Notes: a model not told the origin generated them from the sequence alone. 64,000 bases of DNA from Plantago major (GCA_026545765.1 CM048840.1:88936877-89000876); one strand, 5' to 3'; counted from the first letter of the stretch, positions 23,485 to 35,560 are shown. Numbers and translations are program-made.

Positions 23485-25076
23485 CGGCTCGCTTATATCA
23501 CCGCGGAAGTACCATATGGCGTTACCGAACCTGGGTAAGGATCTAGTTTTCACCTATTGTGTTGGTCATTTCTGCTAGACCATAGTTCTTTATCTCAGTT
23601 AATGAGATCTCCTATCCCATCTTTACCCTTGCCCGAAAAAATGGATAGCGTGGTCTCACAGAGCTGTGTTGAGCTCCGATCTAGCAGCCAGGCCACTATC
23701 ACCGTGCCCGAAAGAACATATACTTGTCATCATATTTTTGTTCTTATATGAAAAAAAAATTATCGACCAACATCCCATGTCTCCGAGCAAGAAAACTTCT
23801 AACCATGCTCGTGGCCCATCTCGTAGATTTCGTTAGTAATTTTGTGAAGCAAAATAACACATGCACATTTCATAATAAAAAATCTAAGGGTATACTTAAG
23901 TTGTCACTTAACGCGACCCGCTCGCTTATATTACTGCGGAAGCACCATATGGCGTTATTGAACCTGGGTAAAGATTCAGTTTTTCACCTATTGTGTTGGT
24001 CATTTATGATAGACAAGAGTTCTTTATCGAAGTTTGATAATACAAAATATGACGGTATACTTGAGTTGTTATTTAACGCTGCCCACGGGCGCTTATATCA
24101 CCGCGGAAGCACCATATGGCATTATCGAACCTGGGTAAAGATTTCGGGCGGTAGACAAAATACCTTTATCGGAGTTAAATGGATCTCATGTCCGCCTTTT
24201 ACCCTTAGCCGGAATATTGGATAGCGTGGCCTAACAGAGGTGTGCTGGGCTCGGGTCTAGCAGTCAGGCCACTATCACCGTGCCCGTAATAACATTTATA
24301 CTTGTCATCATATTTTTGTTCTTATTTGTTCTTATAAGAAAAAAAAAAATTATCGGCCAACATCCCATGTCTCCGACCAAGAAAACTTCTCATCATGGTC
24401 GCAGCCAATCTCGTAGATTTCGTTAGTAATTTTATGAAGCAAAATAGCACATGCACGTTTGATAATAACAAATCTAAGTGTATACTTAAGTTGTCATTTA
24501 ACGCGCCCCGCTCGCTTATATTACCGAGGAAGCACCGTATGACGTTACCGAACCAGGGTAAAGATCTAGTTTTTTTACCTATTGTGTGTCGTCATTTCTA
24601 CTAGACAGGGTTCTTTATCTCAGTTAATGGGATCTCATGTCCGCTTTTTACAACTACCCGAGTATTTGGATAGCGCGGCCTAACAGATGTGTGTTGGGCT
24701 CGGGTCTAGCAGTCGAGCCACTATCACCGTGCCCGAAATAACATGTATACTCATCATATGGTAACACCATATGGCGTTACCGAACCTGGGTGAAGATCTA
24801 GTTTTTCACCTATTGAGTTGATCATTTCAGATATACCAGAGTTCTTTATCGGAGTTTGACAACAAAAAATATAACGGTATACTTAAGTTGTTATTTAACG
24901 TCGCCCGCTTGCTTATATCACCGCGGAAGCACCATATGGAGTCACCGAACCTGGGTAAAGACCCTGTTTTTCACCTATTGTGTTGGTCATTTCTGCTAGA
25001 CCAAAGTTCTTTATCGGAGTTAATGGGATCTCTGGTCCGCTTTTTACCCTTGTCCGGAAAATTTGATAGCGTTTAT
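23485..25076 (+). repeat. Higher-order repeat array of about 430 + 167 bp units
   Basis: The marker ACCATATGGCGTTACCGAACC or a close variant occurs at about 23510, 23943, 24110, 24530, 24763 and 24930. Spacings are about 433, 167, 420, 233 and 167 bp. The longer unit carries GCGGTCTAACAG/ATAGCGTGG and CACTATCACCGTGCCCG, then ATCCCATGTCTCCGA. The shorter unit lacks these. Order is long-short-long-truncated long-short-partial long. Short ORFs here have no recognisable motif. The origin is unknown. Confidence 0.8.
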
Positions 25077-26124
25077 GGACCCGATACATGACTACCTTTT
25101 GGATTTGGGATTGTTTATTTTTTGCAATGTCCAATATCCCGCGCTTATAATTTCGCACCTTCCTTTTATAAAAGTTAGGTACATGAAAGTTAAGTGCAAC
25201 GCCACTCACAGACCTGGCCAAATTAAATATATTAAATTTATAGAAGGTGTGTATGTCCGGTCTCCAAGTGTAAATAGAAGGGAGCCCGTATGGGCTTGCT
25301 AGTTTCAATGGGCTTGCGGGTCTCCAATCGGGCTTTAGGGGCAAATGAAAATAGAAGTGAGCCCGTCCGACACTGTACATGCTTAAAACGCACATAGGGG
25401 TACAGCTCAAGCTCAATTTTAAAGAGTTAACATTATAATTTAAGTGTTATTTTTTAGCTTTCACAAATTGTTAAATATTTGCTATTTTAAATTTGTAATT
25501 CTGGGGCACGTAGTCTATTTCCACATGGGCGTCATAAGGTCTCAAAATAACATTTAGTGTACAATTTAATTATAACGCCACAAACAAACCCGATCGCACA
25601 AACAAGCCCAATTAGTGGCCCGCAAGCATGACCCCGGTAGGGTAAAATAACATGCGCCTAAATAATGAAAGTAAAATATTCTTTGACATTTTTAAAAATA
25701 TTTGATATTTTTATATGGGGGGCGCAGTCTATCTCCACTCGGACACTATCTAAAAAGTTGTAAAAGAAAAAATGCAACAATGAAACCCGACTGAAGCCGA
25801 TTTGAGATAAACTGCGCGTCCCATAATTGCAAATTCAAGATATCCTATGGGATGTGCAATCTATTTTCACTCGGGCACCATACGTATCATCTAACTAATA
25901 ATTCGATTAATATTTATACTTGAACAATGTCTATTTTATCAGACTAGTAAGTAATTTTTTGTTGAAGTTTTGGTACTTAGTATACATGCAAATGTACGCT
26001 TGGGAGTAATATATAAAAGGGCAACAATTTGGTTCTTAGAATGGAATTAAGGTAAAATAGTAATGGGCAGTTAATACATTTAAACACAATTAATTAGAGA
26101 TAAACAAACAATAAATGAAACATA
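25077..26124. other. Intergenic, recurring short phrases
   Basis: Phrases such as GAGCCCGT, GGGCTTGCGGGT and GTCTATNTCCACNNGGGC recur between 25260 and 25880. They look like remains of an old repeat. No gene is recognised. Confidence 0.35.
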
Positions 26125-26231
26125 ACTACTTTAAGTGTTGTACCTCAGTTGTACCATATGCATTAAATGTTGTACAGTACAATACACTAGAGAATCAGGA
26201 GGTGGTACAGCATGCTGCATTAGAAAAAACC
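26125..26231 (-). mobile_element. Fragment of the Mutator-like MITE found at 30761-36198
   Basis: Read on the minus strand from 26231 it starts GGTTTTTTCTA and contains GTACAACATTTAATGCATAT, matching the left part of the MITE at 30761-30842. The expected right terminus is missing. Confidence 0.6.
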
Positions 26232-26409
26232 GTGGATCTGTGGCGTGGATATAATGCATGGGGCAACTAATTTGGGCTCCTAATAAATTGCATCGGGAAC
26301 CAGACATTGTCCTGGAGCTTGAGCTCCCCAATCATTTTCCCGTGTTTTTTTAGGTCTTGAATCTACCTATCCCCAAATCATCATTTTAGGTTTCTCTGCA
26401 AATTTAGTA

Positions 26410-26667
26410 CTTCCTCCGTCCCGCAGGACTTCATATTTGTCATTTTTAATCGTCCCACAAAACTTCATACATTACAAAAAAAAAAGAAAGAAAGGAAGCT
26501 ACCTCACACCCAACAAATAATAAACAATCTCAACTTTACACTCAAATTACATATTTTGTCACTAAAAGTACTTTTTCCCACATTTTTTATATTCTATAAT
26601 TATTTTAACTTTTCGCATAAAACTGCACGCTAACTTTAATGTATGAAGTTCTCCGGGACGGAGTAAG
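26410..26667. mobile_element. Stowaway-type MITE
   Basis: The ends CTTCCTCCGTCCC and GGGACGGAGTAAG are inverted repeats flanked by TA (26408-26409 and 26668-26669). The interior is AT-rich and non-coding, and ATGAAGTT / AACTTCAT also mirror each other inside the termini. Confidence 0.85.
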
Positions 26668-27170
26668 TACTAATATGGAGCGATGTTTCTCTCGAAATTT
26701 AGTAATATGAAGCGATGTTTCTGCAAATTATGTATTGCTTTGAACTTTTTTCTTGAATTTCATAATTTCCTGTATTGCTATGAACTTTTGTTTTCGTCGA
26801 ATATGTGGAAATCAGTTTCATTAATTCCCATGTCACTGTTTGTCTATCTGTTTGATAGGTTTATTGATTAGTGGATTTTGGCTATTATTGCTATGAGTTT
26901 AGGGATCAGTGGATATGCAAAGATGGTTGAGTAAAACAATTTTATTTTTTCCCAGGGGATTATTTCTCCAGTTGTTGTATACGTTTGCTATGAACTTTTT
27001 TCTTCAATGTCATTGTTTCATGTATTGCTATGAGCTTTTGCTATCAGTTTCATTAGTTTCTGGGTAGTTAATTCATTCATGACCAGTTCAAAACTTGGAA
27101 GAGAAGCATCAAACTGGTTTATTCTAATATTTCAGTGTTATATACATATAAGAAATTTGATTATTCTAAT

Positions 27171-27851
27171 TGTTGATACGGATATATGTCCAATCCGTTA
27201 AGGGCGTCATAGGGCGTGTCCTAAAGCGCATCAAGCCTAAAATAGCCAATTCAGTACTAATCCGATCTTGACTAGTCCGCCTTAAGGAAAGCCTTCCGGG
27301 TCAATCAGTACGCTCAAGTCAATACACCTCTTTAGCTGGTCCGACCTAGCTAGGTGCACGACTTCCGAATCTGACAAGAGGTCACATGGTCTCACCAAGT
27401 ACCACACACTGTCAATCCTAGGATGCCAAACGGACCGGATGAGATAAACTCGGACGCCACCTTAACAATAAGACCAAACATATACACTGGAACCTCCAAG
27501 ATACTTCCGATCAGCTAGTATCTCGGACCGTCACTGAGCTACCTATGAACAGACCAACTCAACAGAGCTCGGATCAATCTAAAAGGTCTCACACGGACCC
27601 ATCAGCGGGAATAGTACTCTAAGGGGTAAAAAGGACCAATCTACCCTCCCAGGCCCATCTAATAGTGTTGGACCCTCACATATTATTTGGCCATGGACCA
27701 AGGGAGCATTGTTGTCCAAATCCCGAACATACACTTAGCATCATCTTATGAACCTTTTCATAAGTACATGATAACTATAAATATAGCACAAGGTCCAAGA
27801 CCTTAAAGTGTTTTTGACATTATAACCTTCCTCATAACTACTACATTGAGA

Positions 27852-27890
<39 letters not shown>

Positions 27891-28079
27891 GTAAAGTCTT
27901 TTCCCGGTTTGACATCTAGCAAACCGGATTACCTATCTAACCCCCCCCCCCCCCCAACTTAGTCTTTTCAGGTGTTCCGGCTCGGACCAAGTCACCAGGT
28001 CGGACTTCAAGTTGGAGGCGAACCTTAGATTAGGGACTTGTAGTAGTTTAGTTAGTGTTTGAGGCTCAACCCCTCAACA
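27171..28079 (+). repeat. LTR of Gypsy element A
   Basis: It begins TGTTGATACGG and ends CCCCTCAACA, as do the LTRs of element B. It includes a TATA box (TATAAATA, 27776-27783), a (TC)n run at 27855-27889, a C15 run at 27941-27955, and the hairpin CCGGTTTG-N8-CAAACCGG at 27904-27927. Confidence 0.88.
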
Positions 28080-28081
28080 TT

Positions 28082-28099
28082 TGGCGCCGTATGTGGGAA
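28082..28099 (+). other. Primer-binding site of Gypsy element A
   Basis: TGGCGCCGTATGTGGGAA lies 2 bp after the LTR. This TGGCGCCGT-type site is common in plant Gypsy elements. The primer tRNA was not assigned. Confidence 0.75.
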
Positions 28100-28133
28100 T
28101 CCTTACAAAAGGTTCCGTGTTTAAGCTGAGCTG

Positions 28134-28877
28134 GTGGCGAGAACAAGACGAACAGCGCAGACTAGTGCTGCTGGCATCAGAACTCCACGCCCACGCGGAC
28201 GTCCACCCAACAGAGGACGGAGGGCCACTGTAGCAGAAAGGAACGTTGAGGGAAGGAGATACCCGAGCAATGGTCACACAACAAGCCCATCCTCTAATGA
28301 GGGAAGAGACGTTCCGTCCAGGGGAATCCGTAATGTTCCTGAGAATGTTGGGCCTGAATATAACGGAGAAGAGGCCGCTCAAGTTCCTCCGGCAGGGACA
28401 CAAGGTCCTCCTCCAGGTCAGCACTTTACCATGCCAGATGGTTGTATAGTCCGCACTAGTGACTTCGGATTAAGTGAGAATCAATTTGGTCGACTGCTCA
28501 CGATAATCCAGGGTTGTCTTGGGTCTAACAATGTCCAACCCCAACAAGTCACTCCGCCAGTGGCTAATTCGAGGCAAGCAGAGCCCGCTCTATTAAGGAA
28601 CGAGCAACGTCCGATCCAGCAGAGGTTGGGGAATCAGCTACCACAGGAGGATTTGCGGAATCTCCTAAACAAGAGAGCCTCTACTTCCCAGGCTCGACGA
28701 GAAGGAAGCCCAAATGGGCAGAGAGCATATCAAGAAGACGAAAATAGGCAACCTAGAGCTTCGCAACAGATACCTCCGCGGGCTAGAGATCACGTAGCGG
28801 AAACCATTCCACTGGTCCACTTAGATGAACTTCCCGCAGATGTAGCAATTCATCCTAGAACGGGAGAGATGATGACT
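28134..28877 (+). pseudogene. Gypsy gag N-terminal fragment
   Basis: The ORF starts MARTRRTAQTS, followed by a Pro/Arg-rich stretch, GPPPGQHFTMPDG, LSENQFGRLLTIIQGCLGS and a Gln/Arg-rich tail. It parallels the gag start of element B (MARTRRSARTN, NENQFGLLLTTIQGC). The reading continues to 28937, but the last residues after TRGGN come from the inserted hAT-like sequence. The capsid core domain is missing. Confidence 0.85.
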
Positions 28878-29090
28878 AGAGGTGGTAATCGGGCCGGGCT
28901 CGGGCCGGACCAACCCGCCAAAGCCCGCTCCATTTAGTGTGCGGGCTGGTCCGGGCCAATTTTTAAACGGGCCGGGTCGGGTTTTTTATAAATATTCTGG
29001 CCCGGCACGGCCCCTAGCCCACTTATCAATGTTCCGGGCCGGCCAGCCCATATGCAATTTTTTTTTTTGCTTTTTCTATAAAAGTTGCAT
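28878..29090 (+). mobile_element. GC-rich hAT-like terminus
   Basis: TAGAGGTGGTAATCGGGCC followed by clustered CGGGCCGG motifs (to about 29055) resembles termini of plant hAT elements, which often combine TAGNGGTGG with GGGCCGG subterminal repeats. It interrupts the Gypsy gag frame. No matching opposite terminus or 8-bp duplication was found, so it is a fragment or a weak call. Confidence 0.5.
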
Positions 29091-29296
29091 GTAAATATGC
29101 ATATACATAAACTAGAAGATATAAAACGAGAGAAGGAAAGTTAAAAAGAAAAGGAAATGAAATGAAATAACAAGAGTTGAAAATCGTGTGTGACCAATGA
29201 ATGATGAGAGTTTAATTAGTATATATAAGTATGACAATAATATAACTATTTAATTGGTGGGATCAAGATATGTTTTTGTTACTCGTAATGGTAATC

Positions 29297-29475
29297 AGTT
29301 AAATGGGTAGTACTAATTTCTAATCATCAAGAAAAAAATTACTGAATTTTAAATATTGAAGAATTATGTATGTTCATGTTTTAAAGAAGCTCCCTGATGA
29401 AGTTGAAGTACGTGGATTGATAAGAAATGGACGCAATATAGTCATGGCAAGGAACTCTTATTCCATGATATGATT
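29297..29475 (+). repeat. Direct repeat X (left copy)
   Basis: The sequence from AGTTAAATGGGTAGTA to CCATGATATGATTTT recurs at 30385-30570 and again at 53110-53300. In segment A the two copies bracket the 0.9-kb unit Y, which suggests a tandem duplication or unequal exchange. Confidence 0.85.
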
Positions 29476-30384
29476 TTAGAATTGATTCCGTAGGTTTCAG
29501 AGTGTCGTTACACGATTGGTGCTTCCCGATTTTTTTTGTATAACGCTTATTTGAGTCAAAGAGTACTAAGTGTAACAAACGAGCCTAGATGTATGAGGAG
29601 AGAAGTCGAAAGAAGCAACGGGCACTACATCAAGCCTCGGAGGGCATTGCGACGCACACATGATGGCATGTCATGAGACGATATTTTATCGATATATCTA
29701 GTCTTTTTTTATCAAGTGTTGTAAGTCTTTTAGCTTGTTTTTTGTATTGTTTTTTTGTGTTCTTTATGCTTGCGGTTTAGTATCGTGTTGTGTAGGAATT
29801 TTGTTCTTGGAATGTTTTTGTGTTACAAGCTTGCACAAGGTTCTTGGCTTAGACTTGAAGTTCGTACTAGGAGCACTTCTAGGCTTCAGGTTCGCATGGA
29901 AGTTTAGAGTGGCATACAAAAAATGGGAAGAAGCAAGAATCATGAAAATGAAGCATTCACGGAGCAGCGCCAAAGCTCTCTTTTCTTGGTCTTTGCTTCG
30001 TTTTGTCTTCGTTATCGCAGGTTTAGCCACATTTTTCCTTTCAATCGGCCTTTGTCTCAAATACACATAAAGAGAGGTGTTTTTCCTACAAAAATGATGA
30101 ACATAAAATAAGTATCAAAACTTGATAAAACATAAGAAAATAGATTCTAAATGATAACATAAACAAGTTAATAAGGACCTAAAATTATGAAATTTATGTG
30201 CATCATCATCTATCTCTGTCCCCAGCTCTGTGACTGAGTCCAAGGATGCATACCTTCTTGGGGAGGTGGGATTCTTGGAGCACAACTTTGTTTGTAGGTA
30301 GTCTTAACCACTCCTCATTTGAAGAGAACGTATCCTCAGAATACATTCCTACTTGGTACTTCGTTCATAAAACCGTTTAAGATT
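29476..30384 (+). repeat. Segment A unit Y, paralogous to 37456-37755 plus 52230-53110
   Basis: Sequence from TAGAATTGATTCCGTAGG onward matches segment B closely. B is interrupted by the Gypsy element exactly after TTTAGTAT. Here the junction region reads TTTAGTATCGTGTTG without insertion, giving the empty site. One coding-like stretch (29825-30070) is conserved between copies. The identity of the original sequence is unknown. Confidence 0.88.
29825..30070 (+). other. Conserved coding-like fragment in unit Y (unknown protein)
   Basis: The frame encodes LHKVLGLDLK, GALLGFRFAWKFRVA, KKWEEARIMKMKH and a hydrophobic C-terminal segment (FVFVIAGLATFFLSIGL). The same frame is read in segment B (52270-52440) until an indel near 52430. 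No ATG precedes it within the segment, so it may be a 3' exon or gene fragment. One membrane segment is likely. The family is not recognised. Confidence 0.35.
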
Positions 30385-30570
30385 GTTATAGTTAAATGGG
30401 TAGTATTAATTTCTAATCATCAAGAAAAAATTACTAAATTTTAAAATATTGAAGAATTATGTATGTTCATGTTTTAAAGAAGCTCCCTGATGAAGTTGAA
30501 GTCTGTGGATTGATAAGAAATGGACGCAATATAGTCATGGCAAGGAACTCTTATTCCATGATATGATTTT
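30385..30570 (+). repeat. Direct repeat X (right copy)
   Basis: Near-identical to 29297-29475, and closest in content to 53110-53300 of segment B. Confidence 0.85.
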
Positions 30571-30842
30571 ATCTTTATGAGTTAAAAGTTAATGGACGGA
30601 ACTTAAGATAAAATATGAAATATAATTATTGCGGTACTTATATCTTTTTAAGTTTTGGTGTAGAAAAACTAATTGATAAGCTATCTGGTAAGTTATTAGG
30701 TAGTCGGTAGCATGTTAGTTAGTAATTTGATAAGCTATTAGATTTGATGGAGGTGTTTAGGGTTTTTTCTACCCTACAGTATACCTCCTGGTGCTTTAAT
30801 GTGTTGTATCGTACAACATTTAATGCATATGGTATAACCATG

Positions 30843-31420
30843 TATTGTGGAATTGCTTAACAAACAACCGAGTTACGAAGAACAAACGTCGCTAAACAAG
30901 AACAATCGTCACAACCACTTGAACAAAGCGTCACAAAAGAAACCAAATGCAGAAAATTTGCAGAAACTAGAGAACAAGAGATTTAACGTGCTTCGATCCA
31001 AATTAATCTACGTGCACGGGACCAGACGACTCGTTTTCACTATCAGAGGATAAATCCCTCAGAGAATTACAAGATTCAATCTTTCTTTACAAGAATCGGA
31101 TAACAATTGATCTCTTCTCTAAGCAAACTCACTCTTCACATCAATCTCACTCAACAAGTAACGAAAAAAATCAGAAATTGACAAGTGATACGTGTTGATG
31201 ATGATCTCTCTGTGATTCTGCAACTGAAACCAACTTATAAGAAGCATCCAATCAACTCCAATCAATCGATTAAGCCAGCTGCCAGAAAGTTAGTTAATAA
31301 ACTAATTTTCCCTCCTTTTAACTGCCCGTTTGATCTCAACCGTTGATCACTCCTCACTCGATCTCAGCCGTCCACAGAATCTTTCTTCATATATTTGATA
31401 ATCATTCAACTAAACCAACA
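30843..31420 (-). repeat. 3' LTR of the second Copia element
   Basis: Same length as the other LTR. The polypurine-like AAGGTGGAGAAT precedes it on the minus strand at 31421-31432. Confidence 0.9.
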
Positions 31421-31468
31421 ATTCTCCACCTTAGTTCAATGATTCATCTGATCCATATGTCCAGCTCC

Positions 31469-34400
31469 TAAGTTAGAGCTGCTTCCCTTCTCTTCATTCC
31501 CATTAATGCAACACACTTGACAAATTTTTGCACACCCACAGCCTTTGTCAAGCAATCAAAAGTGTTATCTTCTGTATCAATCTTCAAAATCTTCACAGAT
31601 CCTTGTGCAATTACATCTCTAACAAAATGCAGCCTGATGTCTATATGTTTGGTCCTGTCATGAAACATTTGATGTTTTGTGAGTTGTATTGCTCCTTGAT
31701 TATCACAATAGATAGGAACACAACTCTGATTCACTCCAAATTCACCAAGTAATCCTGCAACCAAATTGCTTCCTTCACTGCTTCTGTTAATGCCATGAAA
31801 TCTGCCTCAGTAGTTGATAGAGCAACTACATTTTGTTGACTTGATTTCCAACTGATTGCAGTCCCATACATTGTGAAAACATAACCAGTTAGAGACCTTC
31901 TTGTGTCTATATTTGCTACAAAATCTGAGTCCACATAACCAACTAAAGTTGTACTGTGATCATTCCTTCTTTTGAACATCAAACCAAGATCTGTTGTTCC
32001 TTGAATGTATCGCAGCAGATACTTCACAGCTTCCCAATGTTGTTTACCTGCTCCTATCATGAACCTGCTCACTACACTCATTATGTGAGCCAAATCTGGT
32101 CTACAACAAACCATGGAATACATCAGACTCCCCACAGCACTAGCATATGGAACTGTATTCATATACTTGATTTCATCTGCTTCTATAGCATTTTGACTCA
32201 GAGAAAGTTTTACACCAGGTTGAATTGGTACAGATGCACACTTAGACTTGTGCATATTGTATTTCATAAGCACTTTCTTGAGATAGTCACTATGAGATAG
32301 AACTAGTGAATCAAGTGGTCTATTTCTCTCAATATCCATTCCTAGTATTCTCTTTGCATCTCCCAGATTCTTCATCTCAAACTCTGAATATAATTTCTCT
32401 TTTAGTGCTCTCAAATCTGACATGGTCTTGCTAGCTATTAGCATATCATCAACATACATTAACAGGTAGGTGATCCCAGTTGCAGAATTCCCTAACAAAT
32501 ATACACAGCTGTCATAACTACTTCTCCTGAAACCAATTGAAGTGATGTATTGATCAAATCTCATGTACCATTATCTGGGGCTTTGCTTCAGACCATATAA
32601 AGATTTTCTCAGTAAACAAGCCTTGTTTGATCTATCTTTCAATTTCAGTCCCTCAGGTAGTTGCATATAAATAGTCTCTTTTAGCTCTCCATGCAAGAAT
32701 GTAGTTTTAACATCAAGCTGATGAAGAAACATACCATTCTGAGTCACTAATGCAATTAACAACCTGATAGAAGTGTGCTTTACTACAGGTGAGAAAATTT
32801 CATTATAGTCAACACCTTCTCTCTGTGTAAAACCCTTTGCAACAAGCCTGGCCTTATATCTAATTTGATCTCCATTTGCAACTTCAATCTTTCTCTTGAA
32901 GATCCATTTGCATCCCACCAGTTTATGCCTATTTGGTATAGAAACAATATCCCATGTGTGATTTTTATTTAATGAATTTAGCTCTTCTAAAATAGCTTCA
33001 ATCCACTTTTCTTTCTCAGAACATGTTGTTGCCTCTCTGTAAGTTGCTGGTTCCTGAGATACAACCTCCTCAGCTGTAATTAGGGCACATGACACCATGT
33101 AAGACCTTGCAGCTCTTCCAAAACCATACATATTAGGAGCTGTGTGTGTTCTCCTCACCCTATCTCTGGAGAGTTGATAATCTTCATTAGCAGTAGTCTC
33201 AACTGGTTGTTCTGATATGTCATTGTCATGATTCTGATGTATTATGTATTCATCTTCTTCCTGATTATGATCATTCACTGGTTAATTGATCATAGGCTCC
33301 ACCTCAATGCTAACTCCAACATTCTCAGTCTGAATGCTACTGTCTCCCTGAATTACCCCATGAGTAGTAATTTTTTTCTTTTAGTGGCATACAGTGCTCA
33401 TTAAAGGTTACATCTCTACTTAAAAGACATTTTCTTTTGCCTGGTTCAATACACCAGAGTTTGTAACCTTTAACTCCCTTGGGGTATCCCAGAAAAATGC
33501 ATTTAATTGCCCTGGTCTCTAGTTTGTCCCCCTTCACATGTGCCATTGCTAGACAGCCAAATACCTTCAGATTTGATAAATCAGGCTTCCTTCCTGACCA
33601 TATTTCTTCTGGAGTTTTAAAATTTAATGGTGCAGATGGACTTCTATTGATGAGGAAACAAGTTGTGTTAATTGCTTCCCCCCATAGTGATTTAGAAACT
33701 CCTGAGCTAAGTATCATGCACCTCACCCTCTCCAATAGTGTTCTATTCATCCTTTCAGCCACTCCATTCTGTTGTGGTGTGCCAAGAATGGTTTTCTTTG
33801 CACAATACTCATTGAATTCAGTAGACAAATACTCAAGCCCATTATCAGTTCTCAGATGTTTTACTGTATTACCTGACTGATTCTCTACTTCATTGATCCA
33901 ATCTTTAAATTTGTGAAAAGCTTCATCTTTGCTCTTAAGTATGTAGATCCACACCTTCCTGGAGAAATCATCAATAATTGACATAAAATATCTCCCTCCT
34001 CCTATAGTTGTTGTCCTTGCAGGCCCCACAAGTCAGAATGAATATAATTCAATGGTGCCTTGGTGATGTGCTGACCAGTTCCCATACTTGTTTTATGAGC
34101 TTTTCCCATTATGCAGATCTCACAGAATCTGAGCTTTGTGATGTTATCTTTACCCAGTAAACCTTGCTTTGCAAGTTCTCTTAGTCCCTTTTCACTAAGA
34201 TGAGCCAGTCTGTTATGCCAAATGGATGAGCTATCAGAGATCACATTTGCAGATTCACCTGTGATTGTTGTGCCTTGCAGATAGTATAGTTCATGGCATT
34301 TGTGACCTTGCAGTAGCACCTTGTCACCATTTTTCACATGCAAAATGCCATTCACAGAACCAAAGGAGTATCTTATAGAATCTAGCTTACCTAGAGAGAT

Positions 34401-35498
34401 CAGATTTCTCTTGAGACTAGGTATATACTTCACATCACTTAGCACTCTAATTATCCCATCATGCAGTTTAATTTTCACACTACCAGTCCCCTTAACTTTA
34501 TGGGGAAAGTCATCTCCTAACAACACATTTCCAGCATTTTTATACTTCAGATCACTAAACCATTCTTTAATGTAACACATGTGCAAAGAGCAGCCAGAAT
34601 CCATAATCCACACAGGCATAACACTATGATCAGTTACAGATAAAGCATCTGCACTATCATAGTCACTACCAGTTGCAAGATTATTTACAGTAGTGTTAGT
34701 TTGAAAATTGTGAGGGATTAGACCTGATTGATTCCTCTTGAATGTGGGGCAATCTTTCTTTAGATGTCCTTGCTTGTGGCAATGATAGCACTTCCTCTTT
34801 TCCATTGCATTAGGTGTGTTTCTCATGTTTCTCTTCTTATCAGCTCTATTCTTCCATTTAGACTGGTTCTTTTGTTGTTGAAACTTCACATTCAGCCCTT
34901 CTCCTGTGGTTGAAGACTTTGTACCAGATGCAAGCTCAAGCTCTCTTGATCTAAGTGCAGATTCTATCACATCCATTGATAGACCTGTGCTTCTTCCATA
35001 AACCAAAGGCATCCTTGAATGGGCCAAGAGACTTAGGTAAAGAGCTAAGCAACAAGATTGCTTTATCTTCACTCTTCATCCTGTTTTCAACTTCAGTCTC
35101 AAGATTATCATGCGCATTGACAATCTTCTTGAACTCCTCTAGTTGAGTGATGATTGATCTTTCTTCCACCATCCTGAATGAGAACAATCTACCTTGGCAA
35201 AGATCTTATTTGCAGCAGATTTGGCATTGAATAATGCTTCCAGTTTATCCCAAATCAACTTTGCAGTAGTTAATTCACCAACCTCCCTTAGAGAATTGTC
35301 TCCCATGGCCAAGATCAAAGAACTGTGAGCCTTCTGTATGATTTGAGCCTTCTCAGTGGCAGTTACAGATTCAGGAAATGCTTCAGTAATAGCCTCAATT
35401 ACTCCTTGATGTACAAGCACCGCTTTCATCTTCACCTTCCACAGACCGAAGTCACTCTTCTCTGTCAGTTTCTCCATTTCAAATCGAGAGGTCGCCAT
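31469..35498 (-). pseudogene. Copia gag-pol polyprotein, broken
   Basis: The reading starts at ATG 35498 (MATSRFEMEKL). Domains in order are gag, a zinc knuckle CYHCHKQGHLKKDC (near 34785), protease WIMDSGCSLHMC, GAG-pre-integrase (IWHNRLAHLSEKGL), integrase with FSRKVWIY, LRTDNGLEYLS and GTPQQNGVAERMNRT, RT with HQLDVKTTFLHG and LMYVDDMLIASK, and RNase H with YVDSDFVANID and STTEADFMAL, ending TKHIDIRLHFVRD. Frame breaks lie near 35175, 35010, 34015, 33300 and 31745. A TAA at 32571-32573 replaces the expected Gln codon before WYMRF. Key catalytic residues are still visible, but no complete product is possible. Confidence 0.92.
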
Positions 35499-35540
35499 TG
35501 ATGCAAGTTACAGTTGCAAACCAACGATTCTTTCTTCACC

Positions 35541-35560
35541 TTCCCACAGACGGCGCCACT
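35541..35560 (-). other. Primer-binding site of the second Copia element
   Basis: Immediately after the 5' LTR the minus strand reads AGTGGCGCCGTCTGTGGGAA. This is the TGGCGCCGT type, as in the Gypsy elements here, and not the usual Copia TGGTATCAGAGC (initiator Met). Confidence 0.7.

Larger units (their letters stand above)
27171..28877 (+). mobile_element. Truncated Gypsy element A (5' LTR, primer site, partial gag)
   Basis: The element starts TGTTGATACGGATATATG at 27171 and is cut at 28877 where hAT-like sequence begins. It is a diverged relative of Gypsy element B (37761-52224). LTR ends, primer site and gag N-terminus correspond, but the LTR body differs. Protease, RT and integrase are absent. 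Confidence 0.88.
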
